43,508 nucleotides of DNA from an uncultured Chryseobacterium sp. (GTDB taxonomy: Bacteria; Bacteroidota; Bacteroidia; Flavobacteriales; Weeksellaceae). The notes beneath the pieces were generated by a model. It was not told the DNA's origin, searched no databases, and saw only the letters and a program-made list of their open reading frames with translations. The stretch spans positions 1-43,508 of the forward strand of contig CAJYWD010000002.1 in the NCBI GenBank assembly GCA_913778505.1, read 5' to 3'. Numbering within the stretch: the first letter of the stretch is position 1; each line of letters starts with the position of its first letter. Made by a program: the position numbers and the translations under genes. This document shows positions 9,854-17,680 of the stretch, one piece after another.

Positions 9854-10918
9854 ATGCTGATTACTTCCGTCCATTTTCTTTTCCTTGTTTTCATCGTGAT
9901 GTTATCATTGGTAATGCTGCTGATTATTGCCGTGCTGATTTATAATATTTTTGAATACAATCAGTCGCTGCGCATGGCTTCCTGGACCGATGTCATTAAC
10001 AAAAAAATCTCGGAGGTCATTGTCTATTGGGACGAGAAAGTGTCCGATGATTCGCAGTTTATGGCGTTGAGTGGCAATATTTCGTTCAGGAATCTTTTTC
10101 TGCAGAAATTAGTAGAATCGGAAAAGAAATTTTCTGGCGTGGCAAAGGATAAACTCAAAGATCTATTTAATGAATACAATCTGAAAAAAGAAGCTTTAAA
10201 GAAATTAAACCAAAAAAAGCCACATCTCATTGCAGGCGGAATTACGGAACTCACAGTGATGGAAGACAGTGATTCTGAGGAGAGAATTGCGTCATTCCTT
10301 ACACATCCTTCGGTTCAGGTTTACCAGGAAGCACAATATGCAATGGTGAGGTTCAAAGGTTTTGAAGGACTTCATTTCCTGGATTCTTTTACTTCCAGAA
10401 TTTCCGAATGGCAACAGCTCCGACTTTTGCTTTCTATTCCCTCCGTTCCCGAAAATTCCGAATCTGCCATTGAAAATTGGCTTAATAACTACAATGATTC
10501 CGTGGCGATTTTTACGCTGAAATTGATCAGGAAATTTCAAATTCTTTCGCTTTATCCTCAGGTTATTCAACTCCTTCGCCACGATTCGGTGAGTATCAGG
10601 ATCAAAGCTGTAAAAGTCCTGATGTCATTGGAAAATCCAGATACGGTAGCCTACCTCGGTTCCATTTATGATGAGCAACCGGAAGATGTGAAAATTGAAA
10701 TCCTGCTTGTGACCAAAGTTTCCAAAGACCAATGTTGTATCGATTTACTGAAACGTGAATTGTCAGCCGAGGTTTCTTCCGGAATCAAGGTCAATGCTGC
10801 ACAGGCACTTTACGAACTTGGTCATCAGCAATATCTTTCGGAATTGTCCCAGAATGAACATGCTTCCGAAGAATTAATTCAAATTGTCAAATACGCTTTG
10901 CAGGAAAAAGTATGTTAG
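9854..10918 (+). CDS. Membrane-anchored HEAT-repeat protein
   Basis: This 354-residue protein has one strongly hydrophobic N-terminal helix (about residues 8-31), then a charged helical region and, from about residue 140, repeated paired helices of the HEAT type. Examples are ERIASFLTHPSVQVYQEAQY, then SVSIRIKAVKVLMSLENPDT and VSSGIKVNAAQALYELGHQQ. HEAT arrays are protein-protein scaffolds. No enzyme motif is visible. The gene lies between the stand-alone receiver and the GT2 synthase and overlaps the latter by 7 bases, so the two products are probably made together. It may be the adaptor by which the receiver controls the synthase. Orientation of the HEAT part, cytoplasmic or periplasmic, is not settled by sequence alone; a short N-terminus before the helix favours a cytoplasmic C-terminal domain only if the positive-inside rule holds. 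Confidence 0.8.
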   Translation: MLITSVHFLFLVFIVMLSLVMLLIIAVLIYNIFEYNQSLRMASWTDVINKKISEVIVYWDEKVSDDSQFMALSGNISFRNLFLQKLVESEKKFSGVAKDKLKDLFNEYNLKKEALKKLNQKKPHLIAGGITELTVMEDSDSEERIASFLTHPSVQVYQEAQYAMVRFKGFEGLHFLDSFTSRISEWQQLRLLLSIPSVPENSESAIENWLNNYNDSVAIFTLKLIRKFQILSLYPQVIQLLRHDSVSIRIKAVKVLMSLENPDTVAYLGSIYDEQPEDVKIEILLVTKVSKDQCCIDLLKRELSAEVSSGIKVNAAQALYELGHQQYLSELSQNEHASEELIQIVKYALQEKVC

Positions 10919-13900
10919 AGTTTTCACACATCATCTACGAAATCGTTATCTGGCTTTATCTCCTTTACGGAGCGGCTATTGCCATCATTTACGGCTGGGT
11001 CGGCATCTATGCATTCGGAGCGGTTTTGCGATACAAAAAGGAAAATGTTTTTACGGATTACAGCATCATCGCTGCCAATCCCAATGCGCCGGTTTTCAGT
11101 GTTCTGGCGCCTGCTTACAATGAAGGAATGACCATTGTGGAAAATGTCCGCTCCTTGTTATCTTTATTTTATCACAATCTTGAGATTATCATCATCAACG
11201 ATGGCAGCAAGGACGACTCTATGCAGAAGCTGATAGAGGCTTATGATTTGGAATGTGTTTCCTTTTTTGTCCAGGGAAAAATCGAAACCAATAAAATCCG
11301 AGGTATTTACAAGAGTAAGAATCAGGCCTTTAAAAAACTGATTGTCGTTGACAAGGAAAATGGCGGCAAAGCCGATGCGCTGAATGTCGGAATCAATGTA
11401 TCATCCGGTCAATATCTCGTCTGTATCGATGTAGATTGTATTCTGGAGCAGGATTCTATTCTGAAATTAGCAAAACCTTTCCTGGAAGAGACCGACAAGA
11501 AAATCATTGCCTGTGGCGGTGTCATCCGTCTGGCCAACAATTGTGTGGTAGAAGACGGGAAAGTGGTGAGCGTGAATATGCCGAAAACATTGTTAGGAAG
11601 GACACAAGCATTAGAATATGTTCGCGCTTTCGTTTTGGGAAGAATGGCCTGGTCGCGCGCTTCCGGATTGATTCTGATTTCCGGCGCGTTCGGTGTCTTC
11701 GACCGTAAAATTGTTCTGGAATGTGGCGGCTACGACCGTAAAACCGTAGGTGAAGATATGGAACTCGTGGTCAGGATGCGGAAATATATGGAAGAGCGAA
11801 AAGAGCCTTATGAAGTGCTTACGATTCCGGATCCGCTGTGCTGGACAGAAGTTCCCGAAACCAAAGATATCCTCAAAAAACAACGAAACCGCTGGATGCG
11901 CGGCACCATCGAAACGCTTTGGAAACACCGCGGCATGATGTTCAATCCGAAATACAAGAAACTAGGAATGGTAAGTCTGCCGTACTGGTTTTTCTTCGAG
12001 TTCCTTGGTCCTTTGGTCGAGTTTTCCGGCTACATCGTATTCATCATCTTTCTGCTTCTAGGCATTATCAACTGGCCATTTTTCTTCGTGCTGTTTGCGC
12101 TGGTTTTATCGATGGGATTTCTCTATTCAGTGTACGCCATGCTGGTGGATATGATGAGTCACCAGGTTTACAGCAAGCGGAAAGACTTTTTTGCATTGAT
12201 TGTTACGGCGTTTACAGAACCGTTTTACTTTCACCCGATTACCGTCCGTGCCGGTGTGAATGGTTTTATCGATTATTTCAAAAAATCGCACGGCTGGGGC
12301 GAAATGACAAGGCAAGGTTTCAGCCAGAACACCCAAAATCTGCCAATAGGTAAAAGGATTTGGGCGATGCTGAAATTTGGGCTTGGGCAATATGGCGCAA
12401 TTGCGGCAACTTTTGCCGTACTTTACATGCTTGGCGTAGTCGCCGAGTGGCTTTGGTACCATTATTCATTTACCGGTGTCGATACTTCTCCTGTGGTCAG
12501 ATCGTTAGTTTTGGATAATGTCAGATTTCTTCTGGAATTGATTTTTGGCGTTGGAATCGTTTATCTCATCATCAATTTTATCAAGGAAAGCTGGGCACGG
12601 AAACTGGCGGTTCTGGTTTTCGGATTCGTGGTGGTCATCCAGTATATTCTGTTTCTTTATTTTTCTGAAACCGGTAATATGCTCGGCGCAGATTTGGTCT
12701 ATTACAGTAAAGCGGAAATTAAACAAATCCTGGATGCCAGCGGAATGCTTAATTTTAAAAACTATGCATTGATAGGCATTTTGCTGGCCGTCGCCTTCAT
12801 TCCTCTGTGGCTCTCGGGAAGATTTAATTTTCGTTCGGTTTATCTGGGTTCAGGTTTGATTCTTTTAGGTTTGCTGGCTTATTTTCTACCCACTGAAATG
12901 ATTAGTGCCAAGGAACTTAGTGTTGCTACGGACTTTAACCAGAATGCTGCGAAAAGTAAATGGGCGTATTTTTTCAGAGCCAATGAGGAAAACTTCATCA
13001 GTGACCATCCGGAAATCACGGAATTTCTAAATGAAGATGAAGCTTTGGACAACAGCAAAACAATGCTGAATCCGGATTTTCCATTTTGGAAAAAAGAAGA
13101 CACGCAGGATTTTCTCGGCAATTATCTGAAACCATCCGACGAAATCCCGAATCTCGTGTTTGTAGTGTTGGAAGGCTTTGGTCATGCTTACACTTCGCCG
13201 AAAGGCTATATGGGAAATTTCACACCGTTCCTGGATTCGTTGTCCCAAAAAAGTCTGTATTGGGAAAATGGTCTGAGTTCTGCGGGAAGGACTTTTGCAG
13301 CTTTGCCATCATTAACCGGTTCATTGCCTTTTGGCAAAAATGGATTTTTGGAAATCAAGGAAACGCCGGATCATTTTAATTTGTTCAATATTCTTAAGAC
13401 CAACGGCTTCGATACCGGATTTTATTACGGCGGAAATCTGGATTTTGATGGTTACAGAAACTATCTTGAGTATAGCAAGGTCAATCAAATTGTAGATATT
13501 AAATCCTATGATAAGTCTTACCAAAAACTGCCTTCCAATCCAGGTGGCGAGAGTTGGGGTTTTGATGATCAGTCGGTTTTCCGAAAAGTGCTGGATGCGC
13601 AAAAAGTAGAATCGAAGCCTTATTTTAATATGATTCTCACGCTTTCCACGCATAATCCGTTTGCCATCAACAGAAAGGATTATTACGAAAAATTATACAA
13701 CCAGAGGATGAGTTCTAATGTCCTTTCACCTTCGCAAAAACAATGGAGCAGAGAATACAAAACGCAACTCATTTCTGTCCTGAATGCCGATGATGCGCTG
13801 AGACATTTCTTTGATAACTACAGCAAACGTGCGGACTTTAAAAAGACGATTTTTGTCATCACGGGCGACCACGCAATGCCGGAGATTCTGTTGCAATCCA

Positions 13901-14343
13901 AGATTGACCGTTTCCACGTCCCAATGATGATTTATTCGCCATTGTTGAAGGAAGCCAAACGTTTTCAGAAAACCATCAGCCATTTTGATGTCGCACCATC
14001 GATTCTGGCCTATTACCGGAAAAATTATAATCTAAAAACGCCTTCCACCGTAACCTGGACAGGAAAAGGTCTCGCATCGGATTCGGAAATCAGCAAGAGT
14101 GATGTTCCGATGATGCAGAGTAAAACGTTACTGACGGATTTTGTCTCAGAAAAATATTATCTGCATGACAGAAATTTGTTTATTCTGAAAAATTCGGAAG
14201 AAGGCCAACTGGATAATCCGCAGATTTATCAAAAGATTAACGGAAAATTCAGCCAATTCAAAAAAATGAATTCCAAATTTTATCAGACAAAAAAGTTGAT
14301 GCCGGATTCAGTTTATGTTAATTTTATGAAACAATCAAAATAA
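10912..14343 (+). CDS. Fusion of GT2 polysaccharide synthase and LtaS-like phospho-transferase/sulfatase domain
   Basis: This 1143-residue inner-membrane protein has two enzymes in one chain. After an N-terminal membrane helix (about 10-38) comes a processive GT2 domain: Asp173 and Asp175 of the DxD motif in CIDVDCIL, Glu281-Asp282 of GEDMEL (the TED equivalent), and Q324-R-N-R-W328, the QxxRW motif of PgaC/BcsA-like synthases. Several further membrane segments follow between about 355 and 710. From about residue 745 a periplasmic alkaline-phosphatase-superfamily domain resembles LTA synthase and phosphoethanolamine transferases: metal ligand Glu754 in VVLEGFGHA, nucleophile Thr794 in AGRTFAALPSLTG, His914 in LTLSTHNPF, and Asp986-His987 in ITGDHAMPE. 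A synthase that also decorates its product with phosphoglycerol or phosphoethanolamine is a reasonable reading; the actual sugar and donor are unknown. It is the last gene of the kinase operon and faces a YaiO-type exporter gene. Confidence 0.88.
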   Translation: MLEFSHIIYEIVIWLYLLYGAAIAIIYGWVGIYAFGAVLRYKKENVFTDYSIIAANPNAPVFSVLAPAYNEGMTIVENVRSLLSLFYHNLEIIIINDGSKDDSMQKLIEAYDLECVSFFVQGKIETNKIRGIYKSKNQAFKKLIVVDKENGGKADALNVGINVSSGQYLVCIDVDCILEQDSILKLAKPFLEETDKKIIACGGVIRLANNCVVEDGKVVSVNMPKTLLGRTQALEYVRAFVLGRMAWSRASGLILISGAFGVFDRKIVLECGGYDRKTVGEDMELVVRMRKYMEERKEPYEVLTIPDPLCWTEVPETKDILKKQRNRWMRGTIETLWKHRGMMFNPKYKKLGMVSLPYWFFFEFLGPLVEFSGYIVFIIFLLLGIINWPFFFVLFALVLSMGFLYSVYAMLVDMMSHQVYSKRKDFFALIVTAFTEPFYFHPITVRAGVNGFIDYFKKSHGWGEMTRQGFSQNTQNLPIGKRIWAMLKFGLGQYGAIAATFAVLYMLGVVAEWLWYHYSFTGVDTSPVVRSLVLDNVRFLLELIFGVGIVYLIINFIKESWARKLAVLVFGFVVVIQYILFLYFSETGNMLGADLVYYSKAEIKQILDASGMLNFKNYALIGILLAVAFIPLWLSGRFNFRSVYLGSGLILLGLLAYFLPTEMISAKELSVATDFNQNAAKSKWAYFFRANEENFISDHPEITEFLNEDEALDNSKTMLNPDFPFWKKEDTQDFLGNYLKPSDEIPNLVFVVLEGFGHAYTSPKGYMGNFTPFLDSLSQKSLYWENGLSSAGRTFAALPSLTGSLPFGKNGFLEIKETPDHFNLFNILKTNGFDTGFYYGGNLDFDGYRNYLEYSKVNQIVDIKSYDKSYQKLPSNPGGESWGFDDQSVFRKVLDAQKVESKPYFNMILTLSTHNPFAINRKDYYEKLYNQRMSSNVLSPSQKQWSREYKTQLISVLNADDALRHFFDNYSKRADFKKTIFVITGDHAMPEILLQSKIDRFHVPMMIYSPLLKEAKRFQKTISHFDVAPSILAYYRKNYNLKTPSTVTWTGKGLASDSEISKSDVPMMQSKTLLTDFVSEKYYLHDRNLFILKNSEEGQLDNPQIYQKINGKFSQFKKMNSKFYQTKKLMPDSVYVNFMKQSK

Positions 14344-14344
14344 A

Positions 14345-14372
14345 AAAAGGAGCTTTATTTGGAGCTCCTTTT
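14345..14372. terminator. Bidirectional terminator between GT2 fusion and YaiO genes
   Basis: Ten-base arms AAAAGGAGCT (14345-14354) and AGCTCCTTTT (14363-14372) enclose an 8-base loop. The A-rich left flank and T-rich right flank suit both converging transcripts. Confidence 0.8.
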
Positions 14373-14384
14373 CTGTATTTAAAA

Positions 14385-15617
14385 TTAAAATTTCCTGGTG
14401 TAGCCTAATGTGACGTCAAACTGATTGCCTTTTGTATTCGGTCGATATTCCTGATTGTAATACATGGTACCGACTGAAAAGAGATTTCTACTGATGGAAA
14501 AATTATATTCCGCACCGATTTTAAAAGTTTTGAGCTTATAGACTTCATTCTGCAACAGGTTGTTAATCGATTCTTCCGGACTGATTCCCGTCCCGATTTG
14601 GAAAGCAAAATAGTCCTGAGCACTTTTGGTATAATAACGTACGGTTCCGGTGTAGGAGTGAGAAATGTTTTTGTTATCCGGCGTGAGATAAGTTCTCAGA
14701 TTGAACCAGAAGTTTTTGTAATATTTTCCAACCGATGCCGTGTACATGCAGATATTGCTGCTAAAATACAGTTGGCGATAACCCAATTCCGCTTCAAAAC
14801 TATGCGGAAGATTTGCATTCACGGAAACTCCGGTTCTGTATTTTGGGAAAATACCTACATCGTTAGAATAAGCTGCACCAACATATAGATAAAACATATC
14901 CGACAATCTTGGATACGCCTCAAGCTCCAGCTGGGTGCCGTTTTCCGCAAATTTGTTGGCATAGTTCGCCCGCAGAATCACCGAGCCAATCGGCGTAACT
15001 CGTTTATATCCTACACTCACGATGTGCCAGTCATCTGCAAACTGTTTATCGAAATGTGAGTAATTATAAGTAATACTTATAGCGTTTTTCGCTGCCACAT
15101 CGTTGATTCTCACGGCAAGACCCGTCGCTTCGGTGTTTTTTGGATTTATTTTAAGGACCTGATCTACAGCGATTTGAGCGGCTTCATAATTTTTCGCCGA
15201 ATTGTAAGTTTTTGCTTTTAAGAGAAGAAGTTGCTCGGACTGCGGATGATAGGAGAGACCTTTGTTAAGGATTTCTATCGCCTTGTCATTGTTGTCATTC
15301 CAATATTCCAGAGATGCGTAAGCGAGAAAAAAATCCTCATCCTGAACATTTCGTTGATTTAAATCTTCAAAAATACTTCTGGCGGCAGCTAAATCTTTGT
15401 CCCAAGTGTAAAGCCTTCCTAGGAATACAGAAATATCCGTGTAATTGGGCGAAATTTCCAGCGCCTGTTTGGCCAGCGCAATAGATTTGGGATAATCCTT
15501 TTCCTCGAAGGCTGCCGTTCTGGCATTGGCAAATAGTTCATCCGAAGATAAGGTTTGCTGGCTGTAGGCCTGAAAAGGAATCATCAACAATAATAAAAAT
15601 CCGGCGTGTTTTCTCAT
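14385..15617 (-). CDS. YaiO-family outer-membrane protein (TPR + beta-barrel)
   Basis: This 410-residue secreted protein has a Sec signal (residues 1-19, ending A-Y-S-Q-Q), TPR-type helical repeats (about 22-165, e.g. DISVFLGRLYTWDKDLAAA and KAIEILNKGLSYHPQSEQ) and a C-terminal barrel of alternating strands ending in R-K-F, as in the YaiO outer-membrane barrel family. TPR plus barrel is also the plan of PgaA-type exporters, so the protein is a good candidate to carry the polymer made by the convergent GT2 fusion through the outer membrane; this is inference from architecture and position. The ATG at 15617 is chosen because the signal peptide starts there and a -7 element (TATCTTTG) lies at 15648-15641; a longer reading would begin at the transcription start. 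Confidence 0.85.
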   Translation of the reverse strand: MRKHAGFLLLLMIPFQAYSQQTLSSDELFANARTAAFEEKDYPKSIALAKQALEISPNYTDISVFLGRLYTWDKDLAAARSIFEDLNQRNVQDEDFFLAYASLEYWNDNNDKAIEILNKGLSYHPQSEQLLLLKAKTYNSAKNYEAAQIAVDQVLKINPKNTEATGLAVRINDVAAKNAISITYNYSHFDKQFADDWHIVSVGYKRVTPIGSVILRANYANKFAENGTQLELEAYPRLSDMFYLYVGAAYSNDVGIFPKYRTGVSVNANLPHSFEAELGYRQLYFSSNICMYTASVGKYYKNFWFNLRTYLTPDNKNISHSYTGTVRYYTKSAQDYFAFQIGTGISPEESINNLLQNEVYKLKTFKIGAEYNFSISRNLFSVGTMYYNQEYRPNTKGNQFDVTLGYTRKF

Positions 15618-15640
15618 GGAGATTATTGAAATCAAAAAAA

Positions 15641-15667
15641 CAAAGATATTGAACTTTTGTTTTCAAA
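15641..15667 (-). promoter_or_regulatory. Putative promoter of the YaiO-type gene
   Basis: Read on the minus strand, TTTG (15667-15664), a 15-base spacer and TATCTTTG (15648-15641). The -7 box fits TAnnTTTG exactly; the spacer is shorter than the usual 17-23. It implies a leader of about 20 bases. Confidence 0.5.
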
Positions 15668-15891
15668 ATAATAGCATTGATGGAAATATAAAATTATTGT
15701 TATTGATTTTTGAAAATTACCTTGCAGATTGTTCTTTCTATCTGGCTTAATGGTAATAATCATTAAAACAGACAATAAATTCGTATGTAACATTACGGAA
15801 CTTACGATTAGCGTAAAAATACTGAATTATAGATCAGGATTTCTTGTTTAATTTGCATTATCAAAATCATTACATAATTATTTATCACTCT

Positions 15892-17565
15892 ATGAGAAAA
15901 CTTTTACCTTACGCTGCAGCCTTCGCAACACTCGCTGTTTTGTCTTGTAACAATGACGGCGATGACTTTTCCAATGCGCAGCAAAACGAAATTATATTAA
16001 ACTCCGATGCACAAAGCCTCAGCAGAAGGATTGAATTCGACAACTCCGGTGTTCTGAATATGAGATCCGCAGATGGCGGCAAAACCACTACAGCCGGTGA
16101 TCTTCCTCTGGTTTTGGTAGCAGAAGTTGCGCCGCCGGTTTATAACGGAAAAACTTTGCGGGCAACGCATGTGACAGTGGAGGGTAACTACGCTTACGTG
16201 TCATACAATACGGAAGGCGAGACTTACCTTGGTGCTATAGAAGTGCTGGACGTCACTAATCCTAATGCTCCGAAGCTGCTGATGCAGGCGATTCTTCCGG
16301 ATACGGACGTCAGCTCGGTGAGATATGATGATGGTAAACTATACATCGCCGGCGCAAGAGATATGGATATTTTCAAAGCGACATCACCGGCTTTCGTCGG
16401 AAGTATGAATCTGAGCGGTGGCATGCTGACAAACGCTCTTCAGCAGACTGCCATCAGCGGAAAAGTGGCGACAGATGTTACGTCCAACGGCTCCAAATAT
16501 TACGCAGTGTCCGGTGCTACCGGAGTTCTGGCCCAGCTCAGCAAGAGCAGTCAGCAGGTAGAGATTTCAATTCCTTTAAGCGATCTGAGAGCTCTAGGCT
16601 ACAACAGCAATAAAATTGTCGTGCTGAGCGGTGCACAGGGCGTTAAAATCTATGACGCAAACGGACTGTCTCCGGTGACTTCTTTCGCAACATCCGTGGA
16701 CGTGGCGGAAGCTAAAAGAACCATTGATTTCATCGACGGAAAATTACTGGTTTCCGAAGGATACAATGGTGTGGGCGTTTACAATCTTACTTCGGGTACT
16801 AAGCTTCAGAAACTGGATCTGCCAACGCAAATTTCGGGCGTAGATCCTGCCGATGTGGTGAGCAATGCAGTTTCCGTCAATTCGGGAAGAGTGTTTGTGG
16901 CCAACGGCGGTGCCGGATTGTACGTTTATGCCTCGGATAATAATGCGTTGAAGCTTTTAGGTTCCCTCGATCTTCAAGGTTCATCTAACTTTGTGATGAG
17001 TAAAGGTGAATATATCTTCGTGGCGACAGGAAAAGGCGGTCTCAAGATCATCAAGACTGTGGCTCCGGCAAGCGGAAGCGTCAACTGCTCGTCGTTCCCG
17101 GCTTACACCGGCGGCGAATGGCTCAATGTGAATTCTGGTCAGACATTGGAATATTCCGGAACTAAAAGTCTGCAGGGCATCAATGTTAATCAATCTCTAA
17201 CATGGTGTGGTGCGCTCACAGCTTCTCAGGCGGTAAATATTAACAGCAATGCAACCTTCAATATGTACGGACAATTATTCCAGGGCACGAAAGCCAATCC
17301 GTGGAATTCCCTGAATATCAACAGTGGAGCGCTTCTTAACCTGAAAGGAGATCTTACAACCTACGGACACATGATTCTGAACAGCAATGCGAACTGGAAA
17401 ATAGAAGGAAACGTGACCATCTTCGGAAATCTTACGATTAACCAGGGTTCTAAGATCGAGTTTATTGGCAGTAATTCTTCCATCACCATTCATGGTACTG
17501 TTACGAAAAACGGAACGTCTACCATTACAGGAACATTTAAAGATGTCAGTGGGAAGTTAAAATAG
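15892..17565 (+). CDS. Lipoprotein with LVIVD-type propeller and beta-helix-like tail
   Basis: This 558-residue lipoprotein has signal MRKLLPYAAAFATLAVLSC with lipidated Cys19; the ATG at 15892 is chosen because the signal begins there. Residues about 70-390 contain LVIVD-type repeats (for example IEVLDVTNPNAPKLLMQA, then YDDGKLYIAG), which form a beta-propeller. From about residue 405 to the end the composition changes to short strands rich in N, G, S and T with a recurring N-I-N-S-N/S-G-A pattern (VNINSNATFNMYG, LNINSGALLNLKG), as in parallel beta-helix or polymer-forming surface proteins. No catalytic motif is visible. It is probably exposed at the cell surface. A strong terminator separates it from the TonB-dependent receptor 115 bases downstream, so they are probably not one transcript. 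Confidence 0.75.
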   Translation: MRKLLPYAAAFATLAVLSCNNDGDDFSNAQQNEIILNSDAQSLSRRIEFDNSGVLNMRSADGGKTTTAGDLPLVLVAEVAPPVYNGKTLRATHVTVEGNYAYVSYNTEGETYLGAIEVLDVTNPNAPKLLMQAILPDTDVSSVRYDDGKLYIAGARDMDIFKATSPAFVGSMNLSGGMLTNALQQTAISGKVATDVTSNGSKYYAVSGATGVLAQLSKSSQQVEISIPLSDLRALGYNSNKIVVLSGAQGVKIYDANGLSPVTSFATSVDVAEAKRTIDFIDGKLLVSEGYNGVGVYNLTSGTKLQKLDLPTQISGVDPADVVSNAVSVNSGRVFVANGGAGLYVYASDNNALKLLGSLDLQGSSNFVMSKGEYIFVATGKGGLKIIKTVAPASGSVNCSSFPAYTGGEWLNVNSGQTLEYSGTKSLQGINVNQSLTWCGALTASQAVNINSNATFNMYGQLFQGTKANPWNSLNINSGALLNLKGDLTTYGHMILNSNANWKIEGNVTIFGNLTINQGSKIEFIGSNSSITIHGTVTKNGTSTITGTFKDVSGKLK

Positions 17566-17582
17566 TAAATCAAAATTAATTG

Positions 17583-17617
17583 AATCCGGATGATAGCTTG
17601 TCCGGATTTGTTATTTT
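17583..17617 (+). terminator. Intrinsic terminator after the LVIVD lipoprotein
   Basis: Arms AATCCGGA (17583-17590) and TCCGGATT (17601-17608) with a 10-base loop, then a T-rich tail (TGTTATTTTTAT). Confidence 0.75.
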
Positions 17618-17680
17618 TATAAGATTAGAAAATTATCAGGATTTAACATAATAAGTACAGTTTTTGCTGATGAGGCGATA

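Noticed and set aside
11838-12353. 171-codon open frame on the plus strand in another frame
   Set aside because: It overlaps the GT2 synthase domain, where QxxRW and membrane segments are in the other frame.
17566-17680. LVIVD lipoprotein and TonB receptor as a single operon
   Set aside because: A clear hairpin with T-rich tail separates them, so co-transcription is not supported by sequence.
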